Positions 12,045 through 23,413 of a DNA stretch of 64,000 nucleotides are shown here, piece after piece (the stretch's first letter is position 1; each line of letters opens with the position of its first letter). Under the pieces are notes generated by a model. It worked only from the letters and a program-made list of their open reading frames with translations. It was not told the DNA's origin and did not search any database. The stretch is taken from the NCBI GenBank assembly GCA_964017195.1, contig OZ024890.1, positions 47,221,093 to 47,285,092 of the forward strand. The letters run 5' to 3'. The translations under genes were made by a program, and so were the position numbers. This DNA is from Siderastrea radians (taxonomy: Eukaryota; Cnidaria; Anthozoa; Scleractinia; Rhizangiidae).

Positions 12045-12165
12045 AGGTTTCCAGTTTATGATTTGAGGAATATTAAACAACTAAACAAGGAACTCGAGAG
12101 AGATGAAGGATTTTGTCCACTGCTTGTGCTTTTTTTAAAATAAATAAAGAAATAAAGAAATAAAT
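12045..12165. repeat. Left arm of inverted repeat around a P5CR fragment
   Basis: About 115 bp from ACGTTAGGTTTCCAGTTTAT to AATAAATAAAGAAATAAA recurs, inverted and with few differences, at 12828-12945. The core AACTAAACAAGGAACTCGAG is identical in both arms. The spacer of about 660 bp holds the truncated P5CR copy. Confidence 0.85.
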
Positions 12166-12350
12166 ATATAAATAATCATAGAGAATTCGCTGACCAAAAA
12201 TACGGGAGTGACCCTACAGAAGCCCCTACAGAGATTAGTTTCGTAGTTTACATTAAAAAAAAAAAGAAGAACAAACGAAACAAAACAAAACAAAACAAAA
12301 ACAAAGCAGGTGAGAAACTTTCAAAACGTAGACGTGACAGTTATTTTATA

Positions 12351-12430
12351 TGACTCGCATGGCTCGCATGAATGGCTCACATGGCTCGCACGTTGACTCG
12401 CATGGCTCGCATGCGTCGCTGGTTCGCATG
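12351..12430 (+). repeat. Short GGCTCGCAT-type tandem repeat
   Basis: About eight imperfect copies of a roughly 10-bp unit (GGCTCGCATG and variants). It replaces the P5CR reading frame after the break and creates artificial Cys/His/Ser-rich open frames. Confidence 0.75.
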
Positions 12431-12437
12431 TTGCACA

Positions 12438-12620
12438 CACTCGCTTGTTGTCGCCAGTCACGGTACAATCCATGGATCGAAGTTGACTCGAGTCCTCCTC
12501 TAAGCGAGAGCTGGCAACAATCGCATTTGCTTTGATTATTCCAGCGAACAAAAATGCTTTAACGATATCTTTTGCTACTTTTCCACCGCCAATAAAACTT
12601 AAGGATGAAATCAAATTCAT
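12438..12620 (-). pseudogene. Truncated pyrroline-5-carboxylate reductase copy (N-terminal Rossmann part)
   Basis: 61 codons from ATG correspond to the start of the P5CR copy at 31.5-32.2 kb: MNLISSLSFIGGGKV (the FIGxGK NAD(P)-binding loop), then KANAIVASSRLEEDSSQ and up to about GDNKRV. The frame then runs into a short tandem repeat and homology ends. The rest of the enzyme is missing, so it cannot be functional. It preserves about 25 residues after ANAIVA that the longer copy has lost. Sequence upstream is also shared with the other copy, so the two arose by duplication of a segment including flanking DNA. Confidence 0.85.
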
Positions 12621-12704
12621 GATTCACCGTACTTGAGAGTACTTGATTAGTCACTGATGCAAAGGGTGCTAAAGGGTGGATCTACTGCTCTAAATCTTGA
12701 TAAT

Positions 12705-12705
12705 G

Positions 12706-12738
<33 letters not shown>
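12705..12738. repeat. (AAT)n microsatellite
   Basis: About eleven AAT units, with one GAT interruption near the left end. Confidence 0.95.
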
Positions 12739-12827
12739 TATTTAGGGCATTTTACATAGTCTCAATGCCCTTACAATACTTAAAGAAAAGTTAAAAAATC
12801 TAGAAAAACGAAAAGAAAAATTACTAA

Positions 12828-12945
12828 TTTATTTCTTTATTTATTCTAAAAAAGCACAGGTGGTGGACAAAATCCTTCATCTCTCTCGAGTTCCTTGTTT
12901 AGTTGTTCATTGTTCCTCAAATCATAAATTGGAACCTAACGTCGA
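12828..12945. repeat. Right arm of inverted repeat around a P5CR fragment
   Basis: Reverse complement of 12045-12165, with a few substitutions. Confidence 0.85.
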
Positions 12946-13270
12946 TCGAGGGATTCAAATTTTTTGCAATAATTTCCATACAACCTTTAACAAACATTAA
13001 TTTCACAACTCTCATGTTTTAAATCGCAAAGTTTCTCTGTTTTACGGACTTGGCGTGAAAGAATTTACCCTACCATAAAACCGGACTTAAGTCATTCAAA
13101 AACAACTTCCAGTCCAAAGAAAAAGTCATTAACTTGTCCTCAATCAGTCCGGCTTTTTCTATGAACGCAACAACTCTCTCACTCCTTGTAACTGTCAATT
13201 GCCGAGAGAATCGTCACCTGGGCTTCCTGAAAACTGAAATCAACGTTCCAGCACTGGTATCTAAATATAG
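12946..13270. repeat. Duplicated segment, related to 32510-32830
   Basis: Sequence such as ...TTTGCAATAATTTCCATACAACCTTTAAC..., GGCGTGAAAGAATTTACCCTACCATAAAA and CTGTCAATTGCCGAGAGAATCGTCA has recognisable counterparts at 32510-32830, in the same orientation and upstream of the other P5CR copy. It extends the P5CR segmental duplication into non-coding sequence. Confidence 0.75.
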
Positions 13271-13279
13271 TAATTGTGT

Positions 13280-14048
13280 GGTACTAGATTCTGATCAATA
13301 GCAGCATCTTAAATACGGAGCCTTAATAGTTAATCGTTGACTGTGCGGTGGACCTGTCGTTTGGCGCATTTCACATGACAATACTTTTTAGTTCGCCTTC
13401 GTCTTTTATACACACTATTGCTTTTTCCCACCCTTTCTCACCCGCGGGCGACCCGCGGGCCGCATCTGAGGGGCACAGATTCGGTCTTGTCTTACCGTGG
13501 TCCCCCTTAATGCGGCTTTGCTTTGATCGGCAAACACTGAAAGTGATTTTGTTTATTTTGTTCCAGTGTATTTTAATACTCGAATCCTTAAATTAATAAC
13601 TGCGACGAATTATAATAACGATAACGACAATTTCTATAGCACAAAAGTCATACAATGTGCAGATTAATAAAAATGAATTCCTAAATTACATTTTCTCAGA
13701 TAAAGAAAACGATTCAAAATGTATACATATTAAGTAAAAGAAAAACAAATGGAGCTAAAAAGTGAGGTAAAAAGCTAAAAAACGTGTACACTCAAATGCT
13801 AAAAAAATGTGTTTCATTACTCGCATTGATTTAAAAGTTTCGATGGAGGTGCCTGCATAATGCTTGTAGCCGGGGCATTCGACAAGTTCGGGACAGCACC
13901 TGCCCATAATTAAACGCTGTGATTACCGAGTGTTTTTTTTAGCTAATGCAAGGAAGGCTCAGCCTCAGGATGGCTTGAGCAAACGTCGAGGGGTTTGCTA
14001 TCATACACGGCATTATTGTAATAATGGGTTGCACAACCATAAAGAACT
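13280..14048. other. No gene seen
   Basis: AT-rich sequence with several short open frames of unlike-protein composition. No supported feature. Confidence 0.5.
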
Positions 14049-14053
14049 TTAGT

Positions 14054-14361
14054 CAGGGGCGTAGCCAGGATTTTTCCAGAGGTGTGCACAATTTTCCAAA
14101 TCTCCCCCCCTCCCTCCCCAACTCAATTCCTAATGTTTTTTCACCAGCCGTTCATTAAATTTTCTTTATCATCACCATGGTGAAGTTATGTTTTAAGCGT
14201 AAGCGTTCTTACTTGCTTTGAAATGACACCTAAGTCGTAAAATTCTTTGTAAGTTGCTTTTTTGGGGGATCATTGAAGCGTTCTGATTGCTTATCATTAA
14301 TTTATTTTCGACTTTTTCAGGTACGCACGTGCGCCCGTGCGTAAAGGTAGCTACGCCCCTG
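14054..14361. mobile_element. MITE with CAGGGGCGTAGC termini (hAT-like)
   Basis: The left end CAGGGGCGTAGCCAGG and the right end, in reverse complement CAGGGGCGTAGCTACC, are inverted repeats bounding 308 bp. TTAGT flanks both ends directly (14049-14053 and 14362-14366). The CAGGGGCG terminus suggests the hAT superfamily; a visible 5-bp rather than 8-bp duplication leaves the class uncertain. No coding capacity. Confidence 0.75.
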
Positions 14362-14417
14362 TTAGTAGTAAAGGAAAGATACGACTGTAAGGCAAACATG
14401 ACAGCAACTCGAGCCAT

Positions 14418-15297
14418 TTAAGACAAGGCGCTTTCTTTTCTATTTACAAGGGCATCAAACTTTTGAAATTCACCAGCCTCCACAGTTTTTAAAACTAAAA
14501 TCATGTCGCAATCTCCGATGGTGTTCAAACGATGAGCTGTAGTGATGACTGTGGAGTCCTTCAGTTTCTCACGGACTACATTCCAGATTGTTTCTTCTGT
14601 GTCTGGATCCACATGCACAGTGGGCTCATCCAAGATGATGATCTTGTTTTGCTGCAGCAACACACGAGCCAAACAGATAAGCTGGCGCTCTCCAACACTG
14701 ACATTTTCACCATTTTCCAACAACTCGTAATCCAACTGCCTCTCCATACCTTCCACCAAATCTTTCAGTTCCACATTATCCAGAGCTCACCATAATTCTA
14801 CATCTTCGAAATGTCCCATAAGATCGAGATTTTTTCCTTAACGGTCCACTAAAAAGGACAGGACTTTGGCCAAGAACGGAGATAGATCGTCAAGATTCAC
14901 GGAGGTTGATCTCCTTTATTGGAACTCCATCAATCATTATGTCTCCATCGGCATCTGGCATGCGCATAAGAGCTGCCACAAATGAAGACTTTCCTGCACC
15001 CGTGCGGCCTACAGCACCGATCTTTGCTCCTCCTTTGATAATAAGGTTGATTTTCTTCAGCACTTGAGGTCCCCCCGGATAGTACGTCAGTGTTACGTCT
15101 TGGAATGTGATATTTCCTTCACCGTTGGCCAGTGCTCCGGGGGAAGTCGTCTTTCTGTGTATCCAGGTTCAGAGTCGAGTTTGGTGTACGTCATAACCCG
15201 TTCAGTTGACGTCATGAAATTTTCGACATCACATGATTTTCTGACGGCGTACTGAGTGAGAGCCGCAGCTTGGATGACATAAACCAGTCCAAGTCCG
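14418..15297 (-). pseudogene. ABCC pseudogene, last exon: NBD2
   Basis: The exon encodes the end of transmembrane domain 2 (GLGLVYVIQAAALTQYAVRK, then VENFMTSTERVM) and NBD2: Walker A GRTGAGKSS, a Q-loop region LGQSPVLFSG, signature VSVGERQ (family LSVGQRQ), Walker B IIILDEPT and H-loop TTAHRLNT. Breaks: a frameshift near 15135, an in-frame stop after INLRES, a frameshift after the SGPLR stretch, and a TGA between ELW and ALDNVEL. The final 118 codons (14774-14418) are open, ending TAA. No AG acceptor is seen at the expected exon start. Confidence 0.88.
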
Positions 15298-15883
15298 GTA
15301 AAAAGTAGTAGGAAATTAGGAAATCTTACTTAAAGAGACATTACCCCGTCTGATACATCGTGTTTTCTTAAGTATGGTCAGGAACGTACTGTACCGTTGC
15401 TCTATTTTATCATGTGAAATAAGAGGAATTGCAATTTTTTTCTTGGATATCCTGTAAGTAAGGAATCAAATTTGACAGACTGCAATCAATTTCCATCCTT
15501 GCAATCTTACTTTTATCCCCAAAATAATTGTTCAGTTTTGCTCTTTCGACTTGTTTTGGTCAATTTAGTTTAATATTTGATGGCCGTTTGACAATATAAC
15601 AACTAAATGAAAGTAGGGAAGGAAAACTTTGATAGTTTGGCGGGATACCGTCCACTTAAAGACTGAACTTTCGGTTTGTTAACTCGTGTCGCCCAAACCT
15701 AGACTGGGGTTAGTTGTTGTTTAAATACAATTTTTAACTAGGATTTAGATGGGAATTTGTCGACATGCAGTGCCTGTATTCCAGCTATGACGGTGGTGGT
15801 ATAACACAGTACCGGCACAAATAAAATATTTCCTTGTAACTAGAACTTTTATCTCTTTTCTCCCTATAATGTGTTCTTTATAT

Positions 15884-16429
15884 CAGGGTCGTAACGAGGT
15901 ATATAGGATCAAGGACCACAGTCACGGGATCTGGGATCACAAGTCATGGAATCAGGATCATCAATTTTTTTTACATGTTTTAAGGGATCAGGGATCGCGC
16001 TTTTCTATGCCTTGATGAGCCATAAAGAAAGAAATTAAAAACGTACGATTTGTGAGGATATAACTGTTTCTGACTTTCAATTTTTCTCTGCTTCTTTGAA
16101 TCCGTCTGCTTCGGTTTCTGTAAACCAAAAATATCCCGTCGGAGGGTGGGTGACCAGGGACGTGCGCCCAATGGCCTCAGGGGTCGCTGTTCCCAACTTT
16201 CAACCTGAGTACACCCCTACACCACGATGAGGCACCTCCGGAGAAGAGGGGACCGGTAGGTCCCTATAGGCACTTCTACGTCCGCTGGGGAGAAAGATTG
16301 TGGAAGCCCTATGCTCCGGACAGAGTGGAATCAGGGAACAGATTTAGCTACATTTTGGGTACCAGGGATCAACATTTTTGGCCAAAAAATGGGATCAGTG
16401 ATGGAAAAATATACCTCGTTACGACCCTG
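15884..16429. mobile_element. TIR element with CAGGGTCGTAACGAGGTAT ends, copy 1
   Basis: The 19-bp end CAGGGTCGTAACGAGGTAT recurs inverted at the right end (ATACCTCGTTACGACCCTG). TTATAT flanks both sides (15878-15883 and 16430-16435), a 6-bp target duplication. The interior is enriched in GGGATCA and ATCAGGGATC-type words. A second, shorter copy is at 30604-30889. No transposase. Confidence 0.87.
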
Positions 16430-17014
16430 TTATATCGTAGAGGTCCTTTGTTTTAGGGAGGAATGAATTGGGTGTATCCTTTTCGCAGGGTCACCGAATA
16501 ACCAAATCAATTGTCATTCGTCTCGATTTATCTGCGGCACTCTGTTTTTATTACTCTCTCCTCCCCCCTGTGCCCTATCTGATGGGGTGCAGAAGTTGAA
16601 GTTAAAGGCTACGGGAAGCCAGGAAGTTTGACCCCCTTGCCATTCCCCCCAATTGGAACAGGTTTCCCATTGTTTTTTCATGGTGGAGTTTTGCACCTCA
16701 GTGTTCTTGTCTTTACTGTGCCAACTATACATCAACGACTTTTCGGTGGAATTTGATACTAAAATAACAGCGGAGTATGGTCCTTGCCCATAGCCATAGT
16801 ACACTGGGGTTCAATCGATATCGTTGTCCGATTGGGTGAGGTAGCATTGTTTGGATACAACATTAAAAGCGAACCCTCAACACGGCCAGCGAAGGAGGAG
16901 CATCATAACATACAAAAAGCTAAACAACATACCGATAAAAAGCAGATTCTGAGGTAGATGCTAAGTAATATTTTTGGTGCCGAAGAAAATAAACCTACGG
17001 GCATCTTCACTCAC

Positions 17015-17135
17015 CAAAATTGCAGCTATGGCTACTGTATCAATAAACAAGGAAATGAGAAGATCCACACATACACCAAGCCACCTTACGCTTGCCTTTA
17101 CCGTGATAAGCGACTGATTATAAACATCTTGATGT
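17015..17135 (-). pseudogene. ABCC pseudogene exon: end of transmembrane domain 2
   Basis: The acceptor CTTCCTGTAG and donor TTTTG|GTGAGT bound 121 nt. The exon encodes HQDVYNQSL then RWLGVCVDLLISLFIDTVAI, matching the ABCC stretch after the second coupling region. Its phase joins exactly to the exon at 17949-18261 (AG + A). Confidence 0.82.
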
Positions 17136-17948
17136 CTACAGGAAGAAAAACAACAATCACTTGTACTCGTACACCGCTATCATTACTGAGCTAAGGATGA
17201 AAACAAGTAACCCTTGATTAAATGGTTAAAAACTTCTTTGTTTTAAGAGCTTCGCTGAGTTAACAACGAGGTAACCCGGGGGTTGGGGAGGAGGTACTCG
17301 TTACAGTTTCGCACGGGGAGGCCCCTCCTCTAGGTTCAAACCCTTATCCTTTATTATCCTTATTTTACCGAAATGGTCACCCCTTTCATATACCTAGGAC
17401 AAAATTGCACCTTCTTTATACATAAAAAATAGTAGGTCATCAAAAATAATAGTAGGTCACTGTGGGACTTTTGAGTTGTGATTTTTGCCAAAATTTTGCA
17501 AAATTTTGAGTACTTAGATTTAGCTGCTATCTCTTTCAGTGTATTTTGGCGACACTTCAACATACTATATAACAGAAACTACCCTTTCGTGTACTGCAAG
17601 CACAAAAAAGACAACCTATTTGGGCGGAGCCTCCCCGCATGTTGCTAAGCAGTGTGATTAGATGAAACCCCTGGGGGAATAACGAAGGGAACTGGAAGAA
17701 ACGTGGCACAAGTAAGGCAGCCAGAATCGGGGGAAACCAGGGAATTAGTACAATGTTGTGCAATATTGCAATAGCAAAAAGAAAAAAAGACAGAAACTGC
17801 CAGTAAACAGGCTAGAAATGAAAATCTCCCCGCAAAGAGCAGAACAGGAAAGTACCCATTCGACAAAACGGGGTTTGGTTTGTCTCTTGTATGAATTCAA
17901 CCAGTGAAGCCCACTTAAATCGAAATCTGAAAAACTCACAGTATATAC

Positions 17949-18261
17949 CTGTGAAACTGTTCCACAAAATCTGTTTGTCTCCCTCGTGTGCGAATCGTGT
18001 CCAGTCCATCGATGCTCTCTAAAACGTGTGAGAAGACGGGACTACGGGTAATTGACTCCAACCTTTTAAGCTCCCTGGATGTCTTCAAATAATACCTTGT
18101 GATGTACAGGAATAACACAGTCATTGGTACAACAACAAGCAGAAGCCACGGATTGGTGAGTCTGGTGACAGTTGGCACGAGTATTGATGCAAATGCCGCA
18201 AGCATCTCCTGAATTGAGATCAAAACGTTTTTCGGCAATACCTCGTCCAAACAGCCTATAT
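17949..18261 (-). pseudogene. ABCC pseudogene exon: transmembrane domain 2 core
   Basis: 313 nt between the acceptor ACTACTCAAG and donor CACAG|GTATAT. It encodes IGCLDEVLPKNVLISIQ, a hydrophobic pair of helices, then KRLESITRSPVFSHVLESI and GLDTIRTRGRQTDFVEQFH. The SPVFSH stretch and the GLDTIR region are typical ABCC landmarks. This exon is itself uninterrupted. Confidence 0.88.
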
Positions 18262-18423
18262 CTTGAGTAGTCCAGTACCTCTTGTGAACCTCTAATTTCA
18301 GAGGCATTCTAAAACAATATTGCTCATTGTCTTCAGGGATAGGGGCATTGTTTGTGCCCTTATCTTATTGTTCTTATGGCCAATCATGTGAGATGTTCAA
18401 TGAGGTGCTGGTCGACTCTATAT

Positions 18424-18681
18424 CTTTAGAGAACCGATTCATTATTCTTCCCAATGGATTTAAGTCAAAGAACAGGACGGGTGCTTGCAATACGGTCACA
18501 ACCATCTTATCATGAAGAAGCTTCGAAAACTTCAAAGAAGCCAATAAGAATGCCTGAGATCGAATAATGGTAAATACGAAGGCTGCACTGACTAAGCGCC
18601 CATACATCGCAAGGTTTGTGTTGTCCCTTTGGTCTTGTGGGGGTTCCTTCGTCAAAAACGACAGCCACACATCCGGAGAGA
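18424..18681 (-). pseudogene. ABCC pseudogene exon: start of transmembrane domain 2, donor mutated
   Basis: 258 nt from the acceptor GAGTGATAG encode DVWLSFLTKE, a long membrane helix region, KFSKLLHDKM, then APVLFFDLNPLGRIMNRFSK, an ABCC hallmark. The phase requires the exon to end at AAAG (18424), but the next bases are ATATAG instead of GTATAG. Read-through adds 14 foreign residues and a stop. Confidence 0.86.
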
Positions 18682-18744
18682 CTATCACTCGTGCAAGCTA
18701 TTACAGTAATAGACAGGAAGAAAAAGTTCGAGAAACAAATAAAT

Positions 18745-19083
18745 CTGGAACGCTTTCCATTCAATCAAAAATCCCGGAAATTCCGGGTGGGGAGGCGAAT
18801 GGAACGGAAATTTTCCGGAATAAAATTCCAGAATTTTGGGTATACCTCGCGAGGTTGTCCTTACGTTCCAGAAAATCGGAACAACCGGAAAACTGGGAAA
18901 ATTTCGGTTTCCAGTACCTCTCTGCCATAAATTTGTGGAAATTTCAGTCAAACTGACTGGAATGGTTGGGTCCACTCGGGCTGGTATAACCAACCGGAAA
19001 ATTACGGAGTTACTGTTCCATTTACCACATGAAATTTTCGAAATTTCAAACCGAAACTTTTGATCAAATGGAAGGCGCCCCTG
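18745..19083. mobile_element. Candidate MITE with CTGGAACGCTTTCCATT-like ends
   Basis: The left end CTGGAACGCTTTCCATTCAA is an imperfect inverted match to the right end (reverse complement CAGGGGCGCCTTCCATTTGA), and both continue into ATCAAAA. The interior is rich in CCGGAAATTCCGG-like words. I could not see a target-site duplication, so the limits are provisional. Confidence 0.5.
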
Positions 19084-19780
19084 ATCCGTAAACTCGACGG
19101 CCAGCCTAGTACCCAGGCGCTCTCCTCCTGCTCATGTCATGACGTCACCGAATGAGACTGCCATTATGCCTTTCGTCATGAAATTTCGCGCCAAGTTGAG
19201 TGAGCAGGAATTGAGAACGCCGCTCAAAAGCAGACTTCTCGAAAGGATGATTTTTCACTCTAATCATGGACAAGGTTAAATAGCACTAAAAAGAAAAAAA
19301 ATCCCTATATCTCTTTTACGTGACGATTAATCGAGAGAGGGTCGTCATTTAGAGTAAGGTGAATCTGTTGTAGTCATTAGGCTGTAATAAGTCTTTTTTG
19401 TAAATTGCTGTTACTGGCTATAGCAGTACTGAAGCTAACTGGGATTCTCCATGGTTGTCAGCATCAAAATTATCATGATTTATAGCATAGTTAGTCGAGG
19501 GTCTGGTTATGGAACTCGGCAGAGTTCAAGGGCGATAACAAAGGTGGTACAATTTATGTTGATCATATCACGACAGTGCACAATCATTTGTTTTTTCGAC
19601 CGCTTTTTATGACTAAATAATTTAGGGCAACATTTTTATTGGTCTGTTGTCCTGACAAAGTTCAAAGGCTATTCTGGCTTGTGCACGTTTAAGGCCGAAA
19701 AACGGTAACAAATACCTCGAACAAAGAAATTTATCAGGTTTCATAACCATTGCGCTTTATTAACTATGTTTATAGCTGTA
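19084..19780. other. No gene seen (intron of ABCC pseudogene)
   Basis: The stretch where the second half of NBD1 (signature motif and Walker B) should lie has no sign of either motif on the minus strand. Confidence 0.5.
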
Positions 19781-19825
19781 AAAAACAAAAACAAACAAAA
19801 TTGAAAAAAGTACATCCTGAGAAAA

Positions 19826-20270
19826 CCCAAGGTAAGTGAGGCACATAAACAACATTTCCTTTGCAACTTATGGTTCCACTTGTGTATGAGATCTCTCCAG
19901 CGATTGCTGAAAGAAGAAGCGATTTTCCACTGCCTACTGGCCAGGCTGTTCACTGTTAAACTTTCCGGAGGCGTGATGAATTCTATATCTTGCAGAATAA
20001 ATTCATCCTTTCGTTTGTCTTGTTTATAGGTCAAACTAGACACACATAAAGTCGCCTGCCTGTTTATGGAAATTTCTTCTATGTCGTTCTTATTATTACC
20101 AGCCAGACTAGTCTTTGGTTTCGCCGAGTTCCTCTTCATATTAATTGTGTCATCTTCATTCTGGCCATGAGGGATCATCGGCAGATTTTCCAGTAGAAGA
20201 ACTCTGACTTCTATTCTGCCGAGTGAGGCATAAACGTCGTATGTGTCCAGCAAAATAAACGGCAAGATAT
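19826..20270 (-). pseudogene. ABCC pseudogene exon: linker and start of NBD1
   Basis: The minus strand encodes SLGRIEVRVLLLENLP (the ABCC linker between TMD1 and NBD1), then QATLCVSSLTYKQDKRKDEF, ILQDIEF and [10 protein letters not shown] one-frame shift then leads into [19 protein letters not shown] (Walker A), [14 protein letters not shown] and HLPWVFSG, where the family has a glutamine Q-loop (VPQ) and this copy has VPH. Homology stops just after VFSG. The exact exon start is not certain. Confidence 0.8.
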
Positions 20271-20312
20271 GCTTAGTAGATTGATAAAAGGAAGGAGCAT
20301 GAAGACATTTAC

Positions 20313-20441
20313 ATGAGAGGCTGGTCAGTAAGCACAAGAGTGACAATAGATACCAGAGTTACCATAGGAACTGAGATGTCCTTAAGGGCGGTAAAACCTG
20401 ACAGCACGGCACACTTCTTACGAATGATGCTGATCTCGTGT
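20313..20441 (-). pseudogene. ABCC pseudogene exon: part of transmembrane domain 1
   Basis: 129 nt between the acceptor GTTTTTAG and donor CTCAT|GTAAAT encode RHEISIIRKKCAVLSGFTAL and a hydrophobic helix ending VLTDQPLM. This matches the ABCC segment after the first coupling helix (Glu then Arg/Lys-rich, then helix). It is open on its own. Confidence 0.75.
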
Positions 20442-20449
20442 CTAAAAAC

Positions 20450-22760
20450 AAAACAGTGAAAATACGAGTTTGTTTTCTCACACCCAAGGTATGTAACTGT
20501 GATTCAATTTTCTATAACAGTGTGATCTCTTGAACATTTTTCATACTTTACACGTTTCAATTATTGTTAAACAATGCAATCAATTCTACTTACCACAGTA
20601 TAGAACTTTATGATCCTCTTGAGGCAAGGAAGGTTAGTCTGCAACTTCACCTTTAGAAATAAACTGCTAAAACCTGCGGTTTGACAGACTTGAGAACCAG
20701 AGAACCCTGTGAATCAGGTGCAATGTGTACACGCCTTTATTTCGTCCACTTTTAAAGAATTGTTGTCGAAATCGTTCCACCCCAAACCCAAACTAAGGCC
20801 TGCACACTTCCCTGTCAGCAATATACCTAAGTACCCCCTCCCCGCCGGGACGAGGAAGAGACCTTTTCCTGCATTTTTTGTGGACCTTATGGCGAGTCAC
20901 TGCAGCTCTCTTGACCGTAGCTATCTTTCTGTTTAGGGAAACGAAACCTATTGCAAACTCCCCGAGTGCACTGGTTTTACTTACGCGCAGTTTCATGGAG
21001 GCGTTGGCCGAAGACTTATTATGGACTGATGAGAAAAGCTATGACAACGTTAGAATATCCTCTGTTGCAACACAATCGGCGCACATGTTAACCTTTCTCA
21101 TTGTGTGCATACTTCATCCTTTTCCATGTTGACGCACACGGTATATTGTTTTACATATCGTCCATAATGACCTATGTTTCTGCGTTGTTTTTATTGCTAT
21201 TCATGGTCTTGTTGTGCAGTTTTGAAGCGATTTGGGAAAGGCGCCATTTTAAACGTAGTTTCCGTATTAAGAAATAAGGGCGGCCATCTCCGATTTCTGG
21301 CTTTTTCCAAAACCTTCAAAACTGCTAAAAATTGATCAAAAAGTTATAAAGTGCAAAACAAAAGGACACTCAAAAATATGTAGCGACAAATTTTATAAAC
21401 AACGACGTGACACGAAATTGTTTGCAGATAAATTTTGGTGGCTTTTGCTTCTATATTAATGAATATTTCCTAGCATTCAAAGTCGGTGAGGGCTCTTTGT
21501 GCCCTCCCCCCAGGCCGAATAGGGTAAAGCGGTCAGATCGCCCAAAAAAATCATCCCAAGTGTTTTCGTTAGTGTTAGGCATCCCCCAGGTTTTCTTCCT
21601 TGGGTTGCCAAATTGACTTTTGACCACAATTTTAACATTCCACGTTTTGTCGACAAAATTGTATTCAGGCGGAGAGGGGCACGGTTTGGCGACATTCTTT
21701 CTTCCAAAATAACGTCTACAATAAGACGGAAAACGTCCCAAACGATTTTCCTCGTAGTGTTTTGTCCGAAAGAAAATCGGCGGGCTTTATTAATAATGAT
21801 TAAAAACTATTAAAAGTCTGTTATAAATTGTTTAACATCTAAATACGACTTAGCTTGAAAGTTAACTATACAGCAAAACGCCTCAAAACCAATAACATTA
21901 TATATAGATTTAGCCAAGCCTAAAAGCGGAGCCCCCCCCTTTTTTTGCTGGCACTTATTAATTTGTGAAAATACTCTTATTCAATTCTATAAATTTAAAA
22001 AAAAAGAAAAAGCCGGTTATTAGTCCACTAGGCCATGATTAGTCCACTAGGCCGGTGATTAGTCCACTAGGCCATGAGTACTCAGGTTTCTTTCTTCTAG
22101 GTAAGCTGCCTTTGAACATGAAAATGCTTGTGTTTTTCCTAGCAAAATGCGTTCGGACCGCCGTAATAACCATCGTTGTGGACAGAAAAAACCAGAAAGC
22201 ACTAGCTCTGCTATATTTGGCGTCGAAACCGCTGCGAAAAGCTGCGAACTCAAGCGGTGTGCCGACCGAGTTCGCAACAGAACCGATAAGGCAAGTTTGA
22301 ACTTTTCGCCTGAACTTTATCGCCTAATTTTTTTCGCCTAAATTGAACTTTTCGCCTCCCACCAAAAAGACAACTGAGTATTATTTTGAACTTTTTTTTC
22401 CCATTAACAAATTGTTTTTGACTTTTTCTGTGTTTGCTTGTTTTGCTACAACGCGGGTCAACATGCGATTTCGGGCCAAAAACACGGGATTCAGCACAGG
22501 GTTATATTTAGTGTATGCCACTTCATATTGGTGACCCTGTGGTGCGGACGGACAGACGGACGGTCACGTGACTATTACGTCACTACCAAAATTTCTTGGC
22601 TTGATAGGTTACCAAATTTCCTCAGCAATGGTGCTCCGCTGACGCGCTAGTGCGCGGGCTCCGCTATCATAGTTTTTACCACATTGTATGTAATTTTAAT
22701 CATCTACTTCCGTTTTCTGTCAAACGTTCCTTCTATAAAATGTTTTCCGCGAAAACATTG
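20450..22760. other. No gene seen (intron of ABCC pseudogene)
   Basis: AT-rich sequence with several small dispersed-repeat-like patches, including three tandem copies of TTAGTCCACTAGGCC at about 22020-22076. Open frames of 60-100 codons here lack recognisable motifs. Confidence 0.5.
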
Positions 22761-22769
22761 CTCAGGAGT

Positions 22770-23053
22770 AAAGTCCTGACTAAACTAGGAAACACTGTCG
22801 CGGAAACATTGCTGCAGAAGCAAATGTTTCCCAGTTTAGCCACGCGAGAAACATGTGTTGCGGAAGCAAATTTTGCGTCCTGGAAGCTAGGAAATGTTTC
22901 TGAATCAAGTCAAAAACATTTTTTGCCTCACAGACGCAAATTTTGCTTCCAAAACGTATGTTTCCCAGTTTAGCTACCCAAGGAAACATGTCTGGAAACA
23001 ATGTTTGGTAGAAATGTCTGGACTAATGTTGCCTAGTCTAGCCAGGCCCTGAC
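22770..23053. mobile_element. Candidate TIR element with CCTGACTAAACTAGGAAACA-like ends
   Basis: The left end GTCCTGACTAAACTAGGAAACA is an imperfect inverted match to the right end (reverse complement GGCCTGGCTAGACTAGGCAACA). GGAAACATTG and GAAGCAAATTTTGC-type words repeat inside. No target duplication is resolved; limits are approximate. Confidence 0.5.
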
Positions 23054-23080
23054 ACCGTCCTAGCATCTGTTTCTCCTTAC

Positions 23081-23413
23081 CTTCGTATAGTTTTTATCTC
23101 TTCCCGAAACTTATCCTCCCACGCGTGCGTTTTGATGGCGCGGAAACCACCTGATTCATCAAGGAGAGACGCTGGTCTGTCACCGTAGCAGTGCGCTTGC
23201 GCAGGGCAGGACCAACAAAGGAAAACAAAGAAATAAGGTACAAGAATACTCAGGAAAATGACTCCCATGAGGGCCTTCCAACCAATCAAAAATACACCAG
23301 CAACAGCGAAGACAACAAGACTTCTACGACTGTAAAACTCCCAGAGAAAAACAACTTGATTGCCTCCTCCTCCAATCTCTGAACATCATTTGATACTAGG
23401 TCATTGACGTGAC
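23081..23413 (-). pseudogene. ABCC pseudogene exon: transmembrane domain 1, frameshifted
   Basis: 333 nt from the acceptor CTTTTAAACAG to donor ACGAAG|GTAAGG. Landmarks: HVNDLVSNDVQRLEEEAIKL (family GxxxNLLSNDV), then after a frameshift GWKALMGVIFLSILVPYFF, ASLLDESGGFRAIKTHAWED and KFREEIKTIRR (family IKMYAWE region). Both halves are well conserved, so one or two indels near 23350 separate them. Confidence 0.85.
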
